DNA of 64,000 nucleotides from an uncultured Verrucomicrobiales bacterium (GCA_949373085.1 CASICJ010000012.1:1-64000); one strand, 5' to 3'; positions 19,122 to 28,602 are shown, numbered from the stretch's first letter. Notes: generated from the letters alone by a model not told the origin. Translations and numbers: made by a program.

Positions 19122-19149
19122 GCCCGCCGGTTGGGTAACCGAGCGGGGC
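19122..19149 (-). terminator. Putative rho-independent terminator after cyclophilin gene
   Basis: Read on the minus strand, GCCCCGC and TCGGTT face AACCGG and CGGGC around an ACCC loop. TCTTTTGTCTTTT follows. It lies 24 nt downstream of the cyclophilin stop. The stem has a small internal mismatch. Confidence 0.6.
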
Positions 19150-19172
19150 CTAGAGATTGGATACCAAAAAGT

Positions 19173-19661
19173 TTAGGCCGACCAATCAGCGATCCGATCT
19201 TTATGATTTTCGAAAAGCTCGGTGGTATCGCCGTGAATCACGACTTCGTTGATTAGATCACCGCCCTTGATTAAATCGACGATATCTTGTCCTTCGGTCA
19301 CTTCGCCGAAAACGGTGTGTTTACCGTCGAGGTGCGGAGTAGGGCAATGGGTGATGAAAAACTGCGAGCCATTAGTGTTAGGACCAGCGTTCGCCATCGA
19401 AAAAATACCTGGTTTGTCGTGGCGGCGGTGCGGTTTACATTCACACTCAAATTTGTATCCAGGATTTCCCCTGCCCGTCCCATCAGGACAGCCGCCCTGA
19501 ATCATGAAATTGGGAATGACACGGTGGAAGGTTAGCCCGTTGTAGAAACCGCGTGAGGCCAGGTGGAGAAAAGAACACACCGTGACAGGTGCGTCGTCCG
19601 GAAAGAGGGTGAGGTTAATATTACCTCCACTGGTTTGCAGCGTGATTTTGATGTCATCCAT
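19173..19661 (-). CDS. Peptidyl-prolyl cis-trans isomerase, cyclophilin type
   Basis: 162 residues with no signal peptide, so cytosolic. The complete cyclophilin core is present: the catalytic Arg motif ([13 protein letters not shown]), [19 protein letters not shown] and [11 protein letters not shown]. An insertion with two Cys ([15 protein letters not shown]) between the two core motifs is typical of the short bacterial cyclophilins. It catalyses proline isomerisation during protein folding. It lies 42 nt downstream of the polyprenyl synthase gene on the same strand and is followed by a hairpin terminator, so it probably ends that transcript. Confidence 0.93.
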   Translation of the reverse strand: MDDIKITLQTSGGNINLTLFPDDAPVTVCSFLHLASRGFYNGLTFHRVIPNFMIQGGCPDGTGRGNPGYKFECECKPHRRHDKPGIFSMANAGPNTNGSQFFITHCPTPHLDGKHTVFGEVTEGQDIVDLIKGGDLINEVVIHGDTTELFENHKDRIADWSA

Positions 19662-19703
19662 AGTGAATTGAATTTTAGCGTGAAACCGTAAACTGAAAAG
19701 GCT

Positions 19704-20705
19704 TTATCGACAGCCTTCGAGGAGTTGGTCGACGAAGAAGGTGATATTTCGCAGGGCCTCATTGGATTCAGAGGCTTTGAGGAGCTTCAAAGCGTTGCGA
19801 GCATCGGAAACCAAGTTGGCGGCAGTATCGATCGCATCTGACATCGAGCCCTCATACTCGGCGATGCCGACAAGAATTGGAAGGTCGAGCGGTTTGTGCT
19901 CGATGATGCGCTTTGAGAGGAGCTCCTTTTGCTTAGGGTTGGCGCGTTCTAACAGGTTGAGGATGGGTAGAGTTAACTTTCCCTTTTCGAGGTCGGTGCC
20001 GAGCGTTTTTCCAATTTGATCTTCGGAGCCGATAAGATCGACCACGTCATCATAAATTTGGTAGGCAGTGCCAAGTTTCATGCCGTATTCGAACATTGCG
20101 TCGCTTACAGTTTTTGGAGTCTTCGAGATGATGGCCGAGAGTTGGCAGGCTGCTGCGAATAAGGCGCCTGTCTTCATCTCGATCATCTTGAAATAATCCT
20201 TCTTCGTAAGGGTAAGGTCGAAGCGACGCTGGGTTTGGAGTATTTCGCCCTGACAGACCTCGCGCGAGGCGAGGCTGATTGCGCGACTCAGGTCAGGGTT
20301 TTCAAAATCAGTCGAGAGCTTCAAAGCATGTGAAAAGAGAGCGTCTCCTAGAAGAACCGCCATACCATTGCCCCATTTTGCATTTGCAGTGGGGACTTTG
20401 CGACGGGAAGAGGCTCCATCGATGATGTCATCGTGAACCAAGGTTGCCATGTGGATGAGTTCAAGGATTACTCCCAAATTGACATGCTCATCCTGCAATC
20501 CACCAGTCGCCCCGCCGGTGAGGACTGTAAGAGCAGGACGGATACGCTTGCCGCTGGTGTCACAAATATATTCCATGTAGGGCTCGACACCCGGATCGAA
20601 GGCACGAACTTGATCTCGGATGAGAGCTTCTACTTTTTCGATGTGAGGACGGACCAGATCGAATGGGAAAAGCTCCGGATTGGCTGTTTTGCGGGAGGTT
20701 GTCAT
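19704..20705 (-). CDS. Polyprenyl diphosphate synthase (trans-isoprenyl type)
   Basis: 333 residues from ATG 20705. An AGGA lies six bases upstream of this codon and only one base from the alternative ATG 20711, so 20705 is chosen over 20744. It has GKRIRP (52-57), the first aspartate-rich motif DDIID (92-96) in LVHDDIIDGASSRRK, and a second DDVVD in AYQIYDDVVDLIG, followed by GTDLEKGKLTLPIL. This is the octaprenyl/heptaprenyl-type family making the side chain of respiratory quinones by head-to-tail condensation of isopentenyl diphosphate. The chain length cannot be inferred safely. The neighbour downstream is cyclophilin. Confidence 0.92.
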   Translation of the reverse strand: MTTSRKTANPELFPFDLVRPHIEKVEALIRDQVRAFDPGVEPYMEYICDTSGKRIRPALTVLTGGATGGLQDEHVNLGVILELIHMATLVHDDIIDGASSRRKVPTANAKWGNGMAVLLGDALFSHALKLSTDFENPDLSRAISLASREVCQGEILQTQRRFDLTLTKKDYFKMIEMKTGALFAAACQLSAIISKTPKTVSDAMFEYGMKLGTAYQIYDDVVDLIGSEDQIGKTLGTDLEKGKLTLPILNLLERANPKQKELLSKRIIEHKPLDLPILVGIAEYEGSMSDAIDTAANLVSDARNALKLLKASESNEALRNITFFVDQLLEGCR

Positions 20706-21242
20706 CGACATTCCTGAACTTTCACAAATTCCTGAAAATTGCAACTTTTATGAACGAAAAAGAAAGGGAAAATTAGGTTAGGCTAATTTCACCCCAGTGA
20801 GATCCTGGTTGATTACCCGGCAGATAGTCTGGGGAGAATCAAGGATTAATGGGTAAGAGGGTTTGCGGACACCTGGTAATATTTTGATTTAGGCCCTATT
20901 TTGGGACTAAATTACCATTTTTTCTTCAAGCTCATTTGCAGATAAAAGATCTCGGATAATGCTCAGGCTGGGCCTTGTATTGGGGTTGAATTCACAGAGT
21001 TCTCATCTTAAGAGCGCAGAATCCCCACATTTCAGGGGGGAAAGTTGCGAGGTGAAAAGCATCTCACTATTGCCCACTGTCCATCTGAATTGCCCAAGAA
21101 CAGCGAAAACCTGCAACTCTATGTCTTCGATATTTGGGTCCGAGAAAAGAAAGGGAATAATGAAAATAAACAACAGGTGCAAAATTCTCCGATTTTTATA
21201 ATTAACCGAACCGCGCTTTCTGGCGTATAACCAACCCCACCT
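20706..21242. other. Intergenic region without a recognised gene
   Basis: This 537-nt gap separates two divergent genes. It holds short open frames with no signal peptide, no family features and no conserved-looking composition. A 7-bp inverted repeat (AAATTAG / CTAATTT around a 6-nt loop) lies at about 20770-20790. It probably carries the two divergent promoters, but none can be drawn with confidence. Confidence 0.5.
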
Positions 21243-23447
21243 ATGAAATTTAAAGCATCTCTTCTCACCGTATTAACAGGAAGTTCACTCATCCTTCCCT
21301 GCCTTGGAGATCCAGCAACTCATTTGATCCAGAATGTGACAACAGAGGCACCTGCTGGCCTGTTAATTTCAGAGGCTGTCGTCGAAAAAATGGGGTTTGC
21401 CGCTCACCTTCCCAAGAACACCGAAGGTTATTTTTCAATTTTGGGGGGTTACGACATGTATCAGCGCCTTTTAAAAACTGAGCTAGGTAAGGTCATGGTC
21501 GAAATGATGGCTGACCAGGGCGAGAGTCTCGATGAATTTGAGGAGATTGAAGAGTTTCAAATGTTCAAAGCTGTTGTTGGTGAGGAGATCTTCGCGGCCT
21601 TTGGTGACAGCACTGGTGATCAAGCTCTGAATCTTCAGGCGATCAACAATTCGGCTTCCTTTCATCAAATGAAAATGATGGTGAAGATGGCTGCTTTGGC
21701 GATGGATGAGGACTCTGATCCAGGCGGAACGCAAATGCAGGGTTTCGCACTGTCAATGTTCGGCTCAATTTTGGGAGATCCGGAGGCGGGTGTTCAGATT
21801 TTCGAGAAGTCACAGATGCCTCCTATAACGATTGGCTTCAAGGTGAGCGACGAAGAGATGCGCACCCAAATTTCTGAGATGATGATTGGGGGTGTTCTCT
21901 CCCTTTTTGACTTGGACGAAAATGCTCCCTTTGACGAGATCGAGATGGAAAAGGATGGTGTTGCCCTGAACGGCATGACTATTAATGGGAAAAAATTGGC
22001 CGACTTAGCCGATGAAAACTCTAGGCAGGAGATGACCGATTTTTTCGGATCGCGGGCTATGGTTGATCGGTTTTTGGCTGCCGTAGCCAAAAAGAATCTC
22101 AACATCGCAATCGGCGTAGAAGAGAGCTACATCATTGTTTATATTGGTAATTCGCTTGATGGGCTCAGGTTCCCAGCAAAGCCCGAAGATTCGCTTTTAG
22201 CAAACGAGGGCATGTCTTTCCTGAAGGACTATCTCGAGAAAGATATCCGTATGCTGGTGTTCGGTGAGGAGGAAGCGATGAAAACGATTGGAGGAGCAAG
22301 CGAAGTAATGTCGTCGATGGCTAAGGGATTGAAGGCCGGACTTGCTGAGGCTGATTCATTTGGCGACACCCGAGACATTCAGGCCCTTCTTGGGCACGTT
22401 GCTAGAGTCGAGGGCAAGATTTTTGATATGTTCGAATACGGCCGTACTGGCACGGTAGGCTTCATCGAGGATGGTTTTAAAATCGAAAGCCATGGCGGGG
22501 GCAATCTCGCTTCTGTTGATACCAAAACTGCCCACAATTTTGCAGGGCTGGGTGAGATGGATGGTGTCGTCTTTTTTAGCAATAGCCGCTCTAATCCCGA
22601 GTTCACCTCTAAGTTACACGATATGTTAGATTCACTTGGTCAGGCTACTTACCTGATGGCATCAAGGGTCGCCGATATTGAGTATGATGGCGTCAGCGAT
22701 ATTCCGGAATTCCAAGAAGCCTTCAAAATGTTCGACGAGTTGGCAGCAGGGGACCTCAAGAATATTTGGGAAGCGCTTACGACTGATTGGGCTCAAGGAA
22801 CTGGTGATGAAGGCGCGCTGATTATCGATACCAGAGGAACCCTTCCTCGTGTTCCGGAAGTTCCAGGAGTGATCATTGAAAAGGGAATCATTCCTCGTAT
22901 TGCCTACGTCACTCCTGTGACAGATCGCGAAAAAATCTCGACGGCTTGGAAAAAGCTCGAAGGCTCAATCAGCAATATTCTCAAAAACCTTAAAGAGGTT
23001 CAGGGAACTGAAATTCCCATGCAGGAATTTGATGATAACACCAAAGAAGGAGTGACTTATTATAGCACTGCGATCCAGTTTTCGACTAAGGATGCCCGTC
23101 CAGTGGTGGGCCTGTCTGATAAGCACTTCTACTTTTCGACGTCTCAGAAATTCATCGCTGAGATCGACAAAAATCTAATCGCCGGTGGCAAGGTTCCTGT
23201 TCGTAAAGGAAGTTACAGTCGCATAAATTTCTCGGCTGCTCGTGAGATGGCTGATTATTGGGTCAAGCTTCTCAAAGAAAACTCGGAGGAGATATTTGAG
23301 AACGAATACATGCGCGATGATTTTAATGAGAACCTTCCATTGGTGGAGAAACTCCTCGGAGCCTTTGATCAATTTGACGACATGACGGCCCACACCCGCA
23401 TGGAAAACGGCGAATCTCGGAGCTCGATTCACTTTAATATGAAGTAA
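21243..23447 (+). CDS. Large secreted protein of unknown function (734 aa)
   Basis: The protein starts with signal peptide MKFKASLLTVLTGSSLILPC, cleaved near CLGDP. The remainder is soluble, acidic and Met/Glu/Phe-rich, with no membrane segment. It has a possible internal duplication: AAHLPKNTEGYFSILGG near the N-terminus and RIAYVTPVTDREKISTAWKK in the C-terminal half both resemble the openings of beta-alpha substrate-free repeats seen in DUF3352-like secreted proteins. That assignment is weak. A probable terminator follows 28 nt after the stop. No enzymatic motif is recognised. It is monocistronic and preceded by a long intergenic region. Confidence 0.75.
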   Translation: MKFKASLLTVLTGSSLILPCLGDPATHLIQNVTTEAPAGLLISEAVVEKMGFAAHLPKNTEGYFSILGGYDMYQRLLKTELGKVMVEMMADQGESLDEFEEIEEFQMFKAVVGEEIFAAFGDSTGDQALNLQAINNSASFHQMKMMVKMAALAMDEDSDPGGTQMQGFALSMFGSILGDPEAGVQIFEKSQMPPITIGFKVSDEEMRTQISEMMIGGVLSLFDLDENAPFDEIEMEKDGVALNGMTINGKKLADLADENSRQEMTDFFGSRAMVDRFLAAVAKKNLNIAIGVEESYIIVYIGNSLDGLRFPAKPEDSLLANEGMSFLKDYLEKDIRMLVFGEEEAMKTIGGASEVMSSMAKGLKAGLAEADSFGDTRDIQALLGHVARVEGKIFDMFEYGRTGTVGFIEDGFKIESHGGGNLASVDTKTAHNFAGLGEMDGVVFFSNSRSNPEFTSKLHDMLDSLGQATYLMASRVADIEYDGVSDIPEFQEAFKMFDELAAGDLKNIWEALTTDWAQGTGDEGALIIDTRGTLPRVPEVPGVIIEKGIIPRIAYVTPVTDREKISTAWKKLEGSISNILKNLKEVQGTEIPMQEFDDNTKEGVTYYSTAIQFSTKDARPVVGLSDKHFYFSTSQKFIAEIDKNLIAGGKVPVRKGSYSRINFSAAREMADYWVKLLKENSEEIFENEYMRDDFNENLPLVEKLLGAFDQFDDMTAHTRMENGESRSSIHFNMK

Positions 23448-23474
23448 ATTGGGGTTGGGAATCTAATCTTAAAT

Positions 23475-23507
23475 GCTCTGCTGGATCTTACTGGCGGGGC
23501 GTTTTTT
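23475..23507 (+). terminator. Putative rho-independent terminator after the 734-aa gene
   Basis: GCTCTGCTGG pairs with CTGGCGGGGC (several G-U pairs) around the loop ATCTTA. GTTTTTT follows directly. It lies 28 nt after the stop at 23447. Confidence 0.65.
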
Positions 23508-23580
23508 ATTGAAGGAAAAGTAGAGTTGTTAAATCTCCTCGCCAGTGGGTTCGACCTCCAGTAACTTGTCGCACGGATTC

Positions 23581-24657
23581 ATGAGTGACATCTATGTGAC
23601 TGAAACTGATAACGCTCAATTAGCTGCAAACAGCCAAGCTGTTAGAATTGCGGTGGATCGGCAGCGTCGTCGCGAAACCATTCAGTCGGTAGTGACCGCG
23701 CTGCTCGGATTCGGTGTTTTGGTCGCCATACTTGCTCTTATCGCGCTGATTCCAACTACCAAGAACATTCCCCAGATTGTAATCTATCAGGCGGCCACGC
23801 CAGAGGAGGAACCTCCGATAAGAATGAAGGAGTTGACTAACAATGCCCAGCCCAAGCCACCAGGAGCGAGTTCTTCGATGGCTAAGGTCATCGCGTCTCA
23901 GTCTCAATCGCCAGTTGCTGTTCCCATTCCGGTAACGGCTAATCCTGATAGTTTGTTTGGGATGGAGGAGGATTTTGGGCCTGGATTTGGAACTGGAGAA
24001 GGCGATGGCGATGGCGGTGGCGGTGCCACCTTTTTTGGTAGCCGTAGAAAGGGAAGGAATGTGGTTTTCATCGTCGATTTCTCAGGCTCCATGGAGTCAG
24101 ACGCCGAAGGTGGTGGAGGAACCCGAATTCAGGCTCTAAAAAAAGAGCTTGTTCGATCTATCAATTCTCTTCCGGCAAGTATGAATGTGTCTGTCATTTT
24201 TTTCTCAACGACCGGTTGGACCATCGATACCGAAGGTCCTAATCATTATACAAAAGGATTTCGAGGAAATGGGAAAGTGCCTGAGGTGAACTGGTATCCT
24301 GCTTCCGAGCGCTTAAAGGGTGTTGTGGTTGAGGCAATCCAGAAAATGCCCGCTAAAGGTGGAACCAACTGGTATCCTCCTCTTAAAATGGCGTTCTCAA
24401 TGGGTCCGCAACCAAATATTGTTTACCTTCTTTCTGACGGAGAACCGACTGACGCGGATTATGTTCTGGAAAAAATGGAGGAATTTAACCCTGAGGGAGT
24501 TCCAATTGATACAATTGCCTTTGAGCTTCCCGGAACTCCTGCAGGCCAACTCTTAATGATTGCGGAAGAAACCGGCGGAAAATTTTCGATGATCTACAAA
24601 GGTAAGCGGCTCGTCGGGGGGTCTGCTGAAGATATGACGAGTTCTGATTACGACTAA
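23581..24657 (+). CDS. Membrane-anchored von Willebrand factor A domain protein
   Basis: 358 residues from ATG 23581; the frame opens at 23545 but this ATG directly precedes MSDIYVTETDNAQLAAN. One transmembrane helix lies at ~37-58 (SVVTALLGFGVLVAILALIA). It is followed by a Pro/Gln-rich and then Gly/Asp-rich periplasmic linker (GTGEGDGDGGGG) and a VWA domain from ~160. The MIDAS motif DFSGS has Asp166, Ser168 and Ser170, with a LLSDGEPTDAD motif further on. The layout resembles TonB-like or bacterial VWA proteins that bind partner proteins through a metal. Its stop overlaps the HAD phosphatase start by one base. Confidence 0.85.
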   Translation: MSDIYVTETDNAQLAANSQAVRIAVDRQRRRETIQSVVTALLGFGVLVAILALIALIPTTKNIPQIVIYQAATPEEEPPIRMKELTNNAQPKPPGASSSMAKVIASQSQSPVAVPIPVTANPDSLFGMEEDFGPGFGTGEGDGDGGGGATFFGSRRKGRNVVFIVDFSGSMESDAEGGGGTRIQALKKELVRSINSLPASMNVSVIFFSTTGWTIDTEGPNHYTKGFRGNGKVPEVNWYPASERLKGVVVEAIQKMPAKGGTNWYPPLKMAFSMGPQPNIVYLLSDGEPTDADYVLEKMEEFNPEGVPIDTIAFELPGTPAGQLLMIAEETGGKFSMIYKGKRLVGGSAEDMTSSDYD

Positions 24658-25298
24658 TGAAAGTTGTTATCTTTGATATCGACGGAACGCTTACGCAAAC
24701 GAATGCGGTAGATTCTGAGTGCTTTATTCAGTCCGTTCGCGAGGTTTTGGGAGTGGAACACTTTGAGACCAACTGGTCCCAATATCAATTTGTCACCGAC
24801 AGCGGGGTAGCTCAGGAAATTTCCCAGCGCTACTGCGACCGACCGATGAGCGGGGCGCTCACTAAGGCCTTTCGCGAAAACCTTGTGAATGGTCTTCGAG
24901 GGCAACCAAAATCGATTTTTCAAGCTATCCCGGGAGCTATTGATTTTATTAATATTTTAGTAGAATCGCCGGATTTTGCCGTGGCGCTTACCACCGGTGC
25001 CCACGAAGCGTCCGCGCGTTATAAATTGGAGACGGCGGGTTTTAAAATCAACGATCTTCCTCTTGCGAGCTCCTCGGATGCTGTCGTTCGGGAGCACATT
25101 ATGCTTCAGGCTCTCGACCGGGCTGCTCATATTCATCAGGCACGTTTCTCGGAGGTGATCTTCTTTGGGGGTGCCCCATGGGATGTCGAGGCGAGTCGTA
25201 ATCTCGGTTGGAAGTTTATTGGGATCGGGTCGAGGATCGAAACCGATTTGCAATTTGATGACTACACAGATTTGTCGGCGATTCGATCTTCCCTCTAA
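24657..25298 (+). CDS. HAD-superfamily hydrolase (phosphoglycolate phosphatase-like)
   Basis: 213 residues. HAD motif I is at the N-terminus (VVIFDIDGTLTQTNAVDSE, with DxDGT at 7-11). Motif II Thr lies in VALTTGAHEAS, and motif III/IV is degenerate (VIFFGGAPWDVEASRNLGW). Classical motif IV has a DD or GDxxxD; here GGAPWDVEAS replaces the usual VGDxxxD, leaving one Asp. Enzymes of the class dephosphorylate small phosphorylated metabolites. The ATG overlaps the VWA gene stop by one base, indicating coupling. Confidence 0.8.
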   Translation: MKVVIFDIDGTLTQTNAVDSECFIQSVREVLGVEHFETNWSQYQFVTDSGVAQEISQRYCDRPMSGALTKAFRENLVNGLRGQPKSIFQAIPGAIDFINILVESPDFAVALTTGAHEASARYKLETAGFKINDLPLASSSDAVVREHIMLQALDRAAHIHQARFSEVIFFGGAPWDVEASRNLGWKFIGIGSRIETDLQFDDYTDLSAIRSSL

Positions 25299-25391
25299 AA
25301 TTGAGGGTGGGGGAAATTCCAAATTGATAGATCTTCTAAAAAAGCTTGTCTTTAAATTAGACCGTGAAAAAATCGAAAGTTGATATATTTC

Positions 25392-25964
25392 ATGAATAAA
25401 CTCTTTGGGATCTCCGTTTTAATTATTGTGTCCGTTTCGCGCCTTATCCTCGTTGCTGGATCCGTTTTGCTTCTTGGGAGTTGTTCCAGTTCTCGGACCG
25501 TTAGTGCTAATTTGAAGGTTCCTTCAGGGCAGACGGTTCGTAAGACCGTGCTGGAAAGTGATGTCTTGATTGCTAAGGGGAGTACGCTGGAGGTTTTTTA
25601 TAGTTCAAGGAATCGCTATTTTGTAGAGTCTGGAGGAGCGCTTGTTGGTTTCAAGAGAGGAGTCGATCAGACAAAGATCTATGCGGAAAAAGGTGCCTTA
25701 ATTCCAAATATTGAGAGCCAAACTGGATTTACGATCTATACGGTAAAAGATGCTTCAGTGTCGTATCGTGATCGTTACAAGGAGTTGGTCCCAGCCCATG
25801 TTAGCCCCTTAAATTCCAACTCGATGGGCATCGCGCCAGTGATCGGAGTCGGCGTGGGAGTCGATCAAGGATTTTGGGACGATGATCGAAATGATTGGGT
25901 ACACAATGGTAGATCGTCGCGACCAACCTCAGTCCGGTCATCCTCGTATGAGAAGAAAAACTAA
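25392..25964 (+). CDS. Putative lipoprotein of unknown function
   Basis: 190 residues from ATG 25392 (alternative start 25380). The N-terminal hydrophobic segment ends in a lipobox LLGSC with Cys at about residue 30, so it is probably a lipoprotein. The rest is soluble: VPSGQTVRKTVLESDVLIAK, YSSRNRYFVESGGALVGFK and a Ser/Arg-rich C-terminus (RSSRPTSVRSSSYEKKN). The glycine-rich stretch VIGVGVGVDQGFWDDD precedes the tail. It lies 18 nt upstream of an outer-membrane barrel gene, so the two may work in the same envelope. No family is recognised. Confidence 0.7.
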   Translation: MNKLFGISVLIIVSVSRLILVAGSVLLLGSCSSSRTVSANLKVPSGQTVRKTVLESDVLIAKGSTLEVFYSSRNRYFVESGGALVGFKRGVDQTKIYAEKGALIPNIESQTGFTIYTVKDASVSYRDRYKELVPAHVSPLNSNSMGIAPVIGVGVGVDQGFWDDDRNDWVHNGRSSRPTSVRSSSYEKKN

Positions 25965-25982
25965 AGAAAATCTTAATAAATT

Positions 25983-26561
25983 ATGAAAAAAACATTGATG
26001 ATAATCGCGGGAATCGCTGGGCTTACTGCCGTTTCCGAAGCTCAGTTCGCTGGAATAAATGGTGGGATCATGCTTGGTGGAGGATTTATGGAAGATCCCG
26101 ATAAAGGTTATGGATTCCTACAATTAAGAGGAACTGTTTACGAGGACGATGCTGTTTCTCACACTTTATTTGTAGAAATTTTAGGCCATTCAGATGACGC
26201 CGAACTTGAATTCCTAGATCTTGCAGGGATCCCTTACTATGAGAATGGAGAAATAAGTTTCACTAACTTCACGCTGAATTACGAACTAGAAGCTAAGTTG
26301 GATAGTGCAATTTCTTTTTATGCTGGATTAGGAGGCGGTATTGAACGCGTCAGCTTAGATGATGCATTTGAGGTCTCGGTTGACTCCGATAGAAATTTCG
26401 TGGGGCAGGCGTTTGCGGGATTCCGAGCTAAGCTTGGGAAGAGTTTCTTCGCGCAGGTTGGTATCAGGCATCTTTGGAGAGAAGACTTTGGACTCCTGAC
26501 TGACCAGTTTGTGGTTGAAGATACTACCGCTTATGATCTTTCAATTGGCTTTCGTTTTTAG
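25983..26561 (+). CDS. Small outer-membrane beta-barrel protein
   Basis: 192 residues with signal peptide MKKTLMIIAGIAGLTAVSEA. The mature part alternates hydrophobic and polar residues in short strands (YGFLQLRGTVYEDD, ISFYAGLGGGIERVSL, FVGQAFAGFRAKLGKSF, FFAQVGIRHLW). It ends with an aromatic C-terminal strand (YDLSIGFRF), the recognition signal for insertion by the BAM machinery. About 8 strands are expected for this size (OmpW/OmpA barrel class). The downstream gap has no clear terminator. The preceding lipoprotein gene may be co-transcribed. Confidence 0.75.
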   Translation: MKKTLMIIAGIAGLTAVSEAQFAGINGGIMLGGGFMEDPDKGYGFLQLRGTVYEDDAVSHTLFVEILGHSDDAELEFLDLAGIPYYENGEISFTNFTLNYELEAKLDSAISFYAGLGGGIERVSLDDAFEVSVDSDRNFVGQAFAGFRAKLGKSFFAQVGIRHLWREDFGLLTDQFVVEDTTAYDLSIGFRF

Positions 26562-26646
26562 GCGGTCGACTTAATCTCTAAAAATAAAGCTAGGGATTTT
26601 TAACACGGGCTAGATTTTTATTTTAGAATACTTTTCTTCGCCCGTC

Positions 26647-27057
26647 TTACGCCCGGAGAAGTTGCACTGTGACTTTCTCTTCGACAGGAATCTCAAGTGT
26701 TTCGGCGAGGCTTTCGAGATCTTGAATGAGAGCCTCCTTACCATTCTCAAAAATCTCATCATCCATCGCGCGGATTAGCTCTGTGGCAGTATTAATGTCA
26801 TCGTAAACTTCGTCGGCATCGTGAAAATCTTCGGTCACAATGATTTTCATGACTGCTTTGTCCTCTTTGGTATAACCCGCAGCGTCAGCTTCTTCTTCGG
26901 AAAGATCGCTGTCTGGACAGAAAAGATACGGGAGAATGTCGACTCCTTCTTCTTTCAGAAGGCCAGCTAGTTCTTCATAAACTGCTGCTAATTCCTCAAA
27001 ATAACCTTCAAGATCTTCGATTTCGGGCTCGCAAACGATGCTAATTCCGCTGGACAT
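26647..27057 (-). CDS. Acidic hypothetical protein (136 aa)
   Basis: 136 residues with no signal peptide or membrane segment. It is very acidic (DLEGYFEELAAVYEELAG, DLSEEEADAAGYTKEDKA, NTATELIRAMDDEIFENG) and predicted to be largely helical. It is preceded by a 258-nt gap that also lies downstream of the ABC operon. No family is recognised. The composition and consistent codon pattern make it probably real. Confidence 0.65.
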   Translation of the reverse strand: MSSGISIVCEPEIEDLEGYFEELAAVYEELAGLLKEEGVDILPYLFCPDSDLSEEEADAAGYTKEDKAVMKIIVTEDFHDADEVYDDINTATELIRAMDDEIFENGKEALIQDLESLAETLEIPVEEKVTVQLLRA

Positions 27058-27315
27058 GCTTAGACGCTAAAATTGGATTTCTCGTGGAAAAAGAAAATTT
27101 TTTATGAATGGTCAAATCTGTTCAAATATTTGGCCCTTTCAGATGGCCAATCTTGATGGTTTTGATCGTTAAAATTCCTTCGGTGACGTTATAAGACAAA
27201 ATCTTTAGGGTTTGTGGACCGATCCCTGAACAGGTTTAAGTGACTGCTGTGATTTTACTGAGGTTCCCGCTCAACGCCTTAAAATAGTCGATTTAGTTTG
27301 AATCAGCTGGTTTTT

Positions 27316-28602
27316 TTACGGGAAAAGCTGGAGGGCGAATGGCATAGAGAGAGGTGGCTCAAATTTCAAATGTGCAGAATATTTCGCTTCGAGAAAGCGG
27401 GGAAGGTCCGAAAGTGCCTCCTCTGTGAGGTGAGCTTCAAAATTCAACAAAATAGTAGAGCTCTCACCGGTCTGAATGTTTGATCCGGCCAGGATGACTT
27501 CTCCGTCGAGGATGCCCTCGCCTTCCAATTCGATTCGGAGTTTGCCAACGTCGAGTGGCTTCGACGATTTATTTTGAATTCGAAGCGGAAGGCTAACAAG
27601 AGCTTTGGTTCCTCGGATCTTGAATTCGGTCCGTTTCCAGAGAGGTCGGTATTGGCACCTCATGATTTGGTAATGAGTGTAAATGCCGTTTCCCCACCAG
27701 CTAAAAACTATTCCAAGCCAAATGGTGAGAATGAAAACCGTAATCCGGTAGGAAAAAGTCCATAATTTCGGGGGATGTTGATTGGGAAGGGTTGCTTCTT
27801 TTTTCAAAAGAGCGGAACCGAGATGACACCCAAGAAGAGTTGCACAGGCCATCCCAAGAACTTCCGTAAAGACGAGAATGGCGATCGCTACGGTTGGTTC
27901 AAGTGAAGCCGAAAGGTGGCGCTCAAGAATAATGACGGGACCGACGCAGATAAGACCAAGTAGAGTAGTGCGCAAGGGCGCGTGCCGCAGAAGGATCCAG
28001 ATAATACCATGGATCTTGCGATTACGGCGTTGGAAAAATGGTGAACAATGGTCCAAGGCCATTGCGATAACAAGGTAGGCGATTGAGAGAGCAGCTCCAA
28101 GGGACGCTAAAAAAGGATAATCTTGGACGGCGAGAAAGAGGCTCATTCCTTGGAGCAGAAGATAGAGAAAGGCTAGTTTGATCTCCTCCAAGCCCTGATG
28201 CCAGAGGGGAGGTTCGGGTTGTTTTCCGAGTTCAGGAAAGCGTTCCCTTTCATAAGTTGTCGAGAGCTTGTCTTTTATGGGAAAGAGAACTATTCCAACG
28301 ATGATAATTCCCAGCCCAAAGCCAGTGGTGACAAGGAATGCCCGTAATTCTTCAAAGAAAAACCTGTGAATGAGGTCATCGACTGCCGGGTGCCAAACTT
28401 CTGGAACAAGCTTTGCCAATAACCATGCCTCTAACTTTGGTCCAAGATGAATGCCAAGATTTAGCCCCCCCCCAAGTATCAAAAGGGCGGCGAGCACGTA
28501 GATCACGAACCAATATTTTGTCAATTTAGGTTCCATCTCGCTAATCTGCTTATAACTATTTGCTTGCGTCTTCTTCTGCGCTTTTCTCGCGAGCGGCTTC
28601 AT
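27316..28602 (-). CDS. Multipass membrane protein, last gene of ABC exporter operon
   Basis: The start is taken at ATG 28602 because it overlaps the upstream TGA as ATGA; an in-frame ATG at 28611 and an internal one at 28536 are alternatives. The 428-residue product has about seven hydrophobic helices (including YWFVIYVLAALLILGGGLN, LVTTGFGLGIIIVGIVLF, LAFLYLLLQGMSLFLAV, SLGAALSIAYLVIAMAL, FILTIWLGIVFSWWG). A C-terminal soluble beta-type segment of ~100 residues follows (NKSSKPLDVGKLRIELEGEG). No family is recognised. Its coupling to an ABCG-type exporter suggests a partner permease or assembly factor. Confidence 0.7.
   Translation of the reverse strand: MKPLARKAQKKTQANSYKQISEMEPKLTKYWFVIYVLAALLILGGGLNLGIHLGPKLEAWLLAKLVPEVWHPAVDDLIHRFFFEELRAFLVTTGFGLGIIIVGIVLFPIKDKLSTTYERERFPELGKQPEPPLWHQGLEEIKLAFLYLLLQGMSLFLAVQDYPFLASLGAALSIAYLVIAMALDHCSPFFQRRNRKIHGIIWILLRHAPLRTTLLGLICVGPVIILERHLSASLEPTVAIAILVFTEVLGMACATLLGCHLGSALLKKEATLPNQHPPKLWTFSYRITVFILTIWLGIVFSWWGNGIYTHYQIMRCQYRPLWKRTEFKIRGTKALVSLPLRIQNKSSKPLDVGKLRIELEGEGILDGEVILAGSNIQTGESSTILLNFEAHLTEEALSDLPRFLEAKYSAHLKFEPPLSMPFALQLFP

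Noticed and set aside
20959-21201. 80-codon open frame in the intergenic gap
   Set aside because: No signal peptide, family feature or ribosome-binding site, and it overlaps another unlikely frame.
23535-23575. tRNA-like T-loop (GTTCGACC)
   Set aside because: The flanking bases do not form the 5-bp T stem, and no acceptor or anticodon arms are visible.
25293-25310. Short hairpin after the HAD gene
   Set aside because: The stem is only five pairs and no T-tract follows.
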